From: Nocardioides limicola
Lineage (GTDB): Bacteria > Actinomycetota > Actinomycetes > Propionibacteriales > Nocardioidaceae
Direction of reading: 5' to 3'
Assembly (NCBI RefSeq): GCF_016827675.1
Contig: NZ_JAERJA010000002.1
Location: forward strand, 310,001-374,000
Length of the DNA: 64,000 nucleotides
Shown piece after piece: positions 60,831 through 64,000 of the stretch (position 1 is its first letter; each line of letters begins with the position of its first letter). A program made the translations under genes and the position numbers. The notes beneath the pieces are model-generated. The model saw only the letters and a list, made by a program, of their open reading frames with translations, did no database searches and was not told the origin of the DNA.

Positions 60831-62123
60831 ATGAGCGAGCAGAAGCCACCATTCCCCTCGGACGACCTGGTCATCAGGATCGCCACCGAGGGGCTCGACG
60901 ACGCGCCCGAGGACTTCGACGAAGGCGGCCGGCGCTGGTGGCGCCGCCGCGCCACGGAGGACGAATCCCTCGACTCCCCCGAGACGACTCAGGCCGAGCA
61001 GGAGGCCCCCACCTCGCGTGACCGAGGCTCCGCCGACCGGGTCCCCGCGCCCAGGCATCCGGTGCGCGACGACGCCACCCAGCGCGCTGCGGAGCGGGCC
61101 GCCGCCGAACTCGCCGAGGCCGCGGAGCTGGCCAGGGCCGAGCAGGCCGCGGCCGCCGAGGCTGCCGCCGAGCGCACCCGCGCCGAGCAGGCGGCGACCG
61201 AACGGGCCCGTGAGGCCGAGGAGGCGTCCGCCCGACGTCTGCAGGCCGAACGTGAAGCCGCCGAGTCCGCGGAGCGGGCACGGGTCGCGGCCGAGCAGCG
61301 TGCAGCGGCCGAGGAGGCAGCCGCCCAAAGGGCCGCCCAGATCGAAGCCGATGCCACCGCGCGTGCCGCTGCCCTGGAGGCCGAGGCTCGACGCCGTGCC
61401 GAGGAGTTGGAGAGGGCCGCTGAAGCGCGCGTGTCGGCGCTGGAGGACAGCGCTGCCAGAGCCCGCGCCAAGGCCACCGAGGAGGGTCTGGTCCAGGCCC
61501 GTCGCGAGGCGGAGCGAGAGGCTGCCGAGCAGATCGCCCGCGCCGCGGAAGCGGCTCGCCTCCGCGCGGAGGCCGAAGAACGCGCCGCCCAGCAGATCGC
61601 GCTCGCTGAGGAAGCGGTACGCCGGAGGGTGGCCGCCGAGCAGGCTGCCGCCGACCAGCTGGGAGGCGGAGCGGCCGGGCCACGCCATGCGGCTCGGGCG
61701 CCGGAGGGCACCCCCTCAGCAGCGTCCCACGCCGTCCCCGGCGCCCCTCGTGCACCGGGTCAGGCCAGCGACGAGGCCGTACTGAAGCGCGCAGAGGAAG
61801 CGGGTCGCCGGCGTGCGAGCACGTCCTCGTCCGGCGCCTCTCCCAGGCCCAGGGCAACTCCGGTCAGCAAACCTGCGGCCGCCCGCGTGGCCCCGAGGCC
61901 GCCTGCGCAGCGCGTCACCACCTCGTCCGGTGTCGATCGCCGGAACAAGCCTCGTCCGGCGTCGCTGGTGTTCATGATCCTGCTGGTGGCGGCACTCTCG
62001 ACAGGGCTGGGCTTCGCCGTGGCGTGGATGTTCGACTCCTCCGGCGCCGGTCTGCTCACCGGCGTCGCGGTCCTCGCCTACATGCTGGTGGGCTCGCTGC
62101 GAACCTCGTCCACCCGACCGTAG
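60831..62123 (+). CDS. long Ala/Glu/Arg coiled-coil protein with C-terminal membrane anchor
   Basis: 430-residue protein. After an acidic N-terminus it is dominated by an Ala/Glu/Arg-rich segment (about residues 80-285), with repeated AAERA/AEEAA-type heptads that suggest a long coiled coil; a Pro/Ala/Arg-rich linker and two hydrophobic helices near the C-terminus (SLVFMILLVAALSTGLGFAVA and LLTGVAVLAYMLV). It resembles TolA-like or polar scaffold proteins in composition only. No known domain. It lies between the GDP-sugar genes and a cupin, so a role in envelope assembly is possible. Its 3' end overlaps the convergent cupin gene by 46 bp. Confidence 0.72.
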   Translation: MSEQKPPFPSDDLVIRIATEGLDDAPEDFDEGGRRWWRRRATEDESLDSPETTQAEQEAPTSRDRGSADRVPAPRHPVRDDATQRAAERAAAELAEAAELARAEQAAAAEAAAERTRAEQAATERAREAEEASARRLQAEREAAESAERARVAAEQRAAAEEAAAQRAAQIEADATARAAALEAEARRRAEELERAAEARVSALEDSAARARAKATEEGLVQARREAEREAAEQIARAAEAARLRAEAEERAAQQIALAEEAVRRRVAAEQAAADQLGGGAAGPRHAARAPEGTPSAASHAVPGAPRAPGQASDEAVLKRAEEAGRRRASTSSSGASPRPRATPVSKPAAARVAPRPPAQRVTTSSGVDRRNKPRPASLVFMILLVAALSTGLGFAVAWMFDSSGAGLLTGVAVLAYMLVGSLRTSSTRP

Positions 62124-62455
62124 TCGTCCTCGAGGCGGCAGATGTCGTCCTCACCCGTGTAGGCGCCGCGCTGCACCTCGATGATCACCAGTTCCTCGGC
62201 GTGCTGGTTGGTGATCCGGTGGGCCGCACCCTGACCGACATCGATCGACTCACCCGGACCAGCCACGATGGTGACCCCATCCACCACACAGGTGGCCATC
62301 CCGTAGATCACCACCCAGTGCTCGGAACGGTGCGCGTGGGTCTGGTACGACAGGCGCTGGCCCGGATGCACGTGGATCCTCTTGACCTTGTAGCCCTGAC
62401 CGACGTCGATGACATGCCACGACCCCCAGGGTCGAGACTCCGACATGGGCGACAT
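62078..62455 (-). CDS. phosphomannose isomerase type II-like cupin
   Basis: 125-residue single-domain cupin. GQRLSYQTHAHRSEHWVVI is the cupin motif 1 with metal-ligand histidines and glutamate, VAGPGESIDVGQGAAHRI is motif 2; the sequence matches the C-terminal domain of mannose-6-phosphate isomerase/mannose-1-P guanylyltransferase, so a role in GDP-mannose supply fits the neighbouring gmd genes. The ATG at 62453-62455 has GAGGAG nearby; the frame also opens at 62479. It overlaps the 3' end of the coiled-coil gene on the other strand. Confidence 0.88.
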   Translation of the reverse strand: MSPMSESRPWGSWHVIDVGQGYKVKRIHVHPGQRLSYQTHAHRSEHWVVIYGMATCVVDGVTIVAGPGESIDVGQGAAHRITNQHAEELVIIEVQRGAYTGEDDICRLEDDYGRVDEVRSEPTSM

Positions 62456-62535
62456 GATCTCCTCTTCCTTGGACAACACACGGCAGACAGTACCGGTGCA
62501 ACGAGCCCGGCACCCCTAGGTGACGAAAATCGTTC

Positions 62536-62835
62536 TCAGCGGCGCGGACGGGTCACCGAGGCCAGCGCCGGCCGCACGTCGACGATGTAGACGATCGCCG
62601 CAATCGTGAAGACGATGTTGAGCAGTCCGAGCGGCCCCCGACCGAGGAAGAGCACCTGGGCGGCCAGACCCAGGCCCAAGATGGTGGCCCAGGCCGGCTT
62701 GGTGAGCTTGCCCGCAGCGACGTAGGCGGCCGAGGGGTACATCACCGCGTTGACGAACGCGAACAACTTGACCAGCAGGACGGCAAGCACGATCGCCAGG
62801 CTCAGGTAGCCCTGGATGCTGAGTGCGTCGGTCAC
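62536..62835 (-). CDS. DUF2516 family membrane protein
   Basis: 99-residue protein with three hydrophobic helices (LAIVLAVLLVKLFAFVNAVMY, TKPAWATILGLGLAAQVLFL, LLNIVFTIAAIVYIVDVRP). The length and the VDVRP-containing C-terminus match actinobacterial DUF2516 proteins, of unknown function. It lies upstream of the cupin on the same strand, 80 bp away, and is divergent from the glycosylphosphotransferase. Confidence 0.88.
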   Translation of the reverse strand: MTDALSIQGYLSLAIVLAVLLVKLFAFVNAVMYPSAAYVAAGKLTKPAWATILGLGLAAQVLFLGRGPLGLLNIVFTIAAIVYIVDVRPALASVTRPRR

Positions 62836-62943
62836 TTTTCAACTTTAGCGGAGTCGGCACCTAACTTCTGCTCGGGTCACGCGTTGACCCTCCCGAGAGC
62901 GTTTCGTCGGACACCAAGTCCCCCAGACAAGGGAGGTCGATCC

Positions 62944-64000
62944 GTGAGTCAGACCATCTCCTCGCTTGAGCCCGCCGTACCGGCACCTCGACCCGTGCCG
63001 CCGACGATCGCCCAAGCGCCGAGCAGCTCGGTCACTCACGACACCGAATCGCTCTCTTCGCGTGCCAGCCTCAGGGCTCTGACCCTGCTCCCGGCCACCG
63101 CGCTGCTCGCCGATGCGTTGGTGTTGCTGCTCGCCTGCGGAGTAGCCCTGGTGCTGCGTCAGCTGGGTCTGCTCGCCACCCCCGCGTCGATCGATGCCCA
63201 GGATGCCGCCGTCGTCGCTCTGCCCGTGATCCTCGTCGGCTGGCTGCTGGCGATCGGTCTCATCGGGGGGTACTCGCGCCGGATCTTCGGTGCCGGCGCT
63301 GATGAGTATCGTCGGGTCGCCCAGGCCTCGCTGTTGGCGGCCGGGCTGATCGGAACCCTCTGCTACCTGACCCGTTACCCGCTCTCCCGCGGCTTCTTCC
63401 TGACCGCCGTGCTGGTCGGTGTCCCGTTGCTGTTGCTGGGCCGGTTCACGCTGCGCGCAGCGCTGCACACGGCCCGGCAGCGTGGCAGTGTCGGCCTGAA
63501 GGCCGTGATCGTCGGCAGCCCCTCACACGTCGACGAGCTCGCTGCCGTGCTCGGGCGCGAGCGGTGGATGGGCTACCGAGTGGTCGGCACGCTCACGCCG
63601 GGAGGAGGGCCCGAGTCCACCTTCGCCGGTTGGCCAGTGCTCGGCGATCCCCTCGACGTGGCCGCCGTGACCGCCGAGCACGATGCCGACGTCGTCTTCA
63701 TCACCGCCGGCGCCTATGCCAGTGCCGAAGCGACCCGCCAGGTGGTCTGGGATCTGGAACCCCACGGCGTACAGGTGGTGGTGGCGCCCGGCGTCACCGA
63801 CATCGCCGCCGGTCGGATCACGGTGCGCCCGATGGCGGGGCTGCCGCTGATGCACCTGGAGGCGCCTCGGTGGCGGGCCGCCACCCGGGGCGCCAAGCGC
63901 CTGTTCGACATCGTCGGATCGCTGGCACTGTTGACCGCCTTCTCGCCCCTGCTGCTCCTGATCGCGCTGCGGATCAAGGCCCACGACGGGGGGCCGATCT
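62944..64000 (+). CDS. exopolysaccharide polyprenyl glycosylphosphotransferase (3' end outside window)
   Basis: Membrane enzyme of the WbaP/WcaJ polyprenyl-phosphate sugar transferase family that starts polysaccharide repeat units on undecaprenyl phosphate. 352 codons are visible. After a ~45-residue hydrophilic N-terminus come four or five membrane helices, then a cytosolic CoA-binding-like domain (KAVIVGSPSHVDELAAVLG to about residue 300). The catalytic bacterial-sugar-transferase domain begins at RGAKRLFDIVGSLALL and continues beyond the window. GGGAGG is 7 nt before the GTG at 62944. It fits the GDP-sugar genes upstream. Confidence 0.92.
   Translation, partial: MSQTISSLEPAVPAPRPVPPTIAQAPSSSVTHDTESLSSRASLRALTLLPATALLADALVLLLACGVALVLRQLGLLATPASIDAQDAAVVALPVILVGWLLAIGLIGGYSRRIFGAGADEYRRVAQASLLAAGLIGTLCYLTRYPLSRGFFLTAVLVGVPLLLLGRFTLRAALHTARQRGSVGLKAVIVGSPSHVDELAAVLGRERWMGYRVVGTLTPGGGPESTFAGWPVLGDPLDVAAVTAEHDADVVFITAGAYASAEATRQVVWDLEPHGVQVVVAPGVTDIAAGRITVRPMAGLPLMHLEAPRWRAATRGAKRLFDIVGSLALLTAFSPLLLLIALRIKAHDGGPI

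Overview
The window is 64 kb of very GC-rich chromosome with densely packed genes on both strands. The content points to a high-GC actinobacterium, most likely Nocardioidaceae or a relative within Propionibacteriales: an RpfB-type resuscitation factor, F420-dependent enzymes (an LLM oxidoreductase and an F420H2:NADP reductase), DtxR/IdeR-type iron boxes, DUF2332, DUF2516, DUF4442 and DUF559/AbiEi-type proteins, IcmF, and frequent GTG starts. The genus is inferred from gene content, not shown. I saw no rRNA, tRNA, CRISPR array, transposase or integrase.

Layout. 1-9.5 kb is a core block: hflX (cut by the window edge), two short-chain dehydrogenases, dapF, miaA, a NUDIX hydrolase, DUF2332, orn, a DUF559-type protein and miaB. 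9.6-17.6 kb is transport: a MacB-like ABC exporter, an ACR3/bile-acid-symporter family carrier and a two-gene TAXI-TRAP importer. 17.6-19.8 kb holds a small lysine/alanine-rich protein, a hotdog-fold protein and TetR and MarR regulators. 19.98-25.87 kb looks like an accessory island. In it a 61-residue peptide gene, a lipoprotein, a lipoprotein adaptor, an ABC ATPase and an FtsX-type permease overlap as one operon; behind them come an ECF sigma factor and its probable membrane-anchored CU044_5270-type partner. The island reads as less GC-rich than its surroundings and is bracketed by an imperfect 22-bp direct repeat.

25.9-36.8 kb returns to core functions: an ABC-F protein, cardiolipin synthase, a FUSC-like membrane protein, rsmA-ispE, rpfB, an iron-box-controlled lipoprotein and typA. 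36.8-47.5 kb holds a second DUF559-type gene bracketed by related palindromes, an MFS carrier, EthD-like and F420-dependent enzymes, a SatD module, a TetR/acyl-CoA dehydrogenase pair, a RibD-C reductase, a DHPS-like enzyme and a rhomboid protease. 47.6-54.5 kb covers icmF, hbd with its TetR, a BtuF-like protein, two DUF202 proteins and npdG. 54.7-64 kb looks like envelope and polysaccharide biology: two secreted GH16 enzymes flanking an SLC13 transporter, two tandem GDP-mannose dehydratase-type genes, a long coiled-coil membrane protein, a cupin, DUF2516 and the start of a polyprenyl glycosylphosphotransferase.

The most unusual recurring signal is intergenic. Many gene ends carry long perfect or nested palindromes or tandem 'word' repeats, and a neighbouring stop codon often lies inside them (miaA, orn with the first DUF559 gene, the ACR3-like gene, the second DUF559 gene). 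Two DUF559 paralogues 30 kb apart also share a TT(A/C)TCCACAG motif 51-52 bp before their starts.
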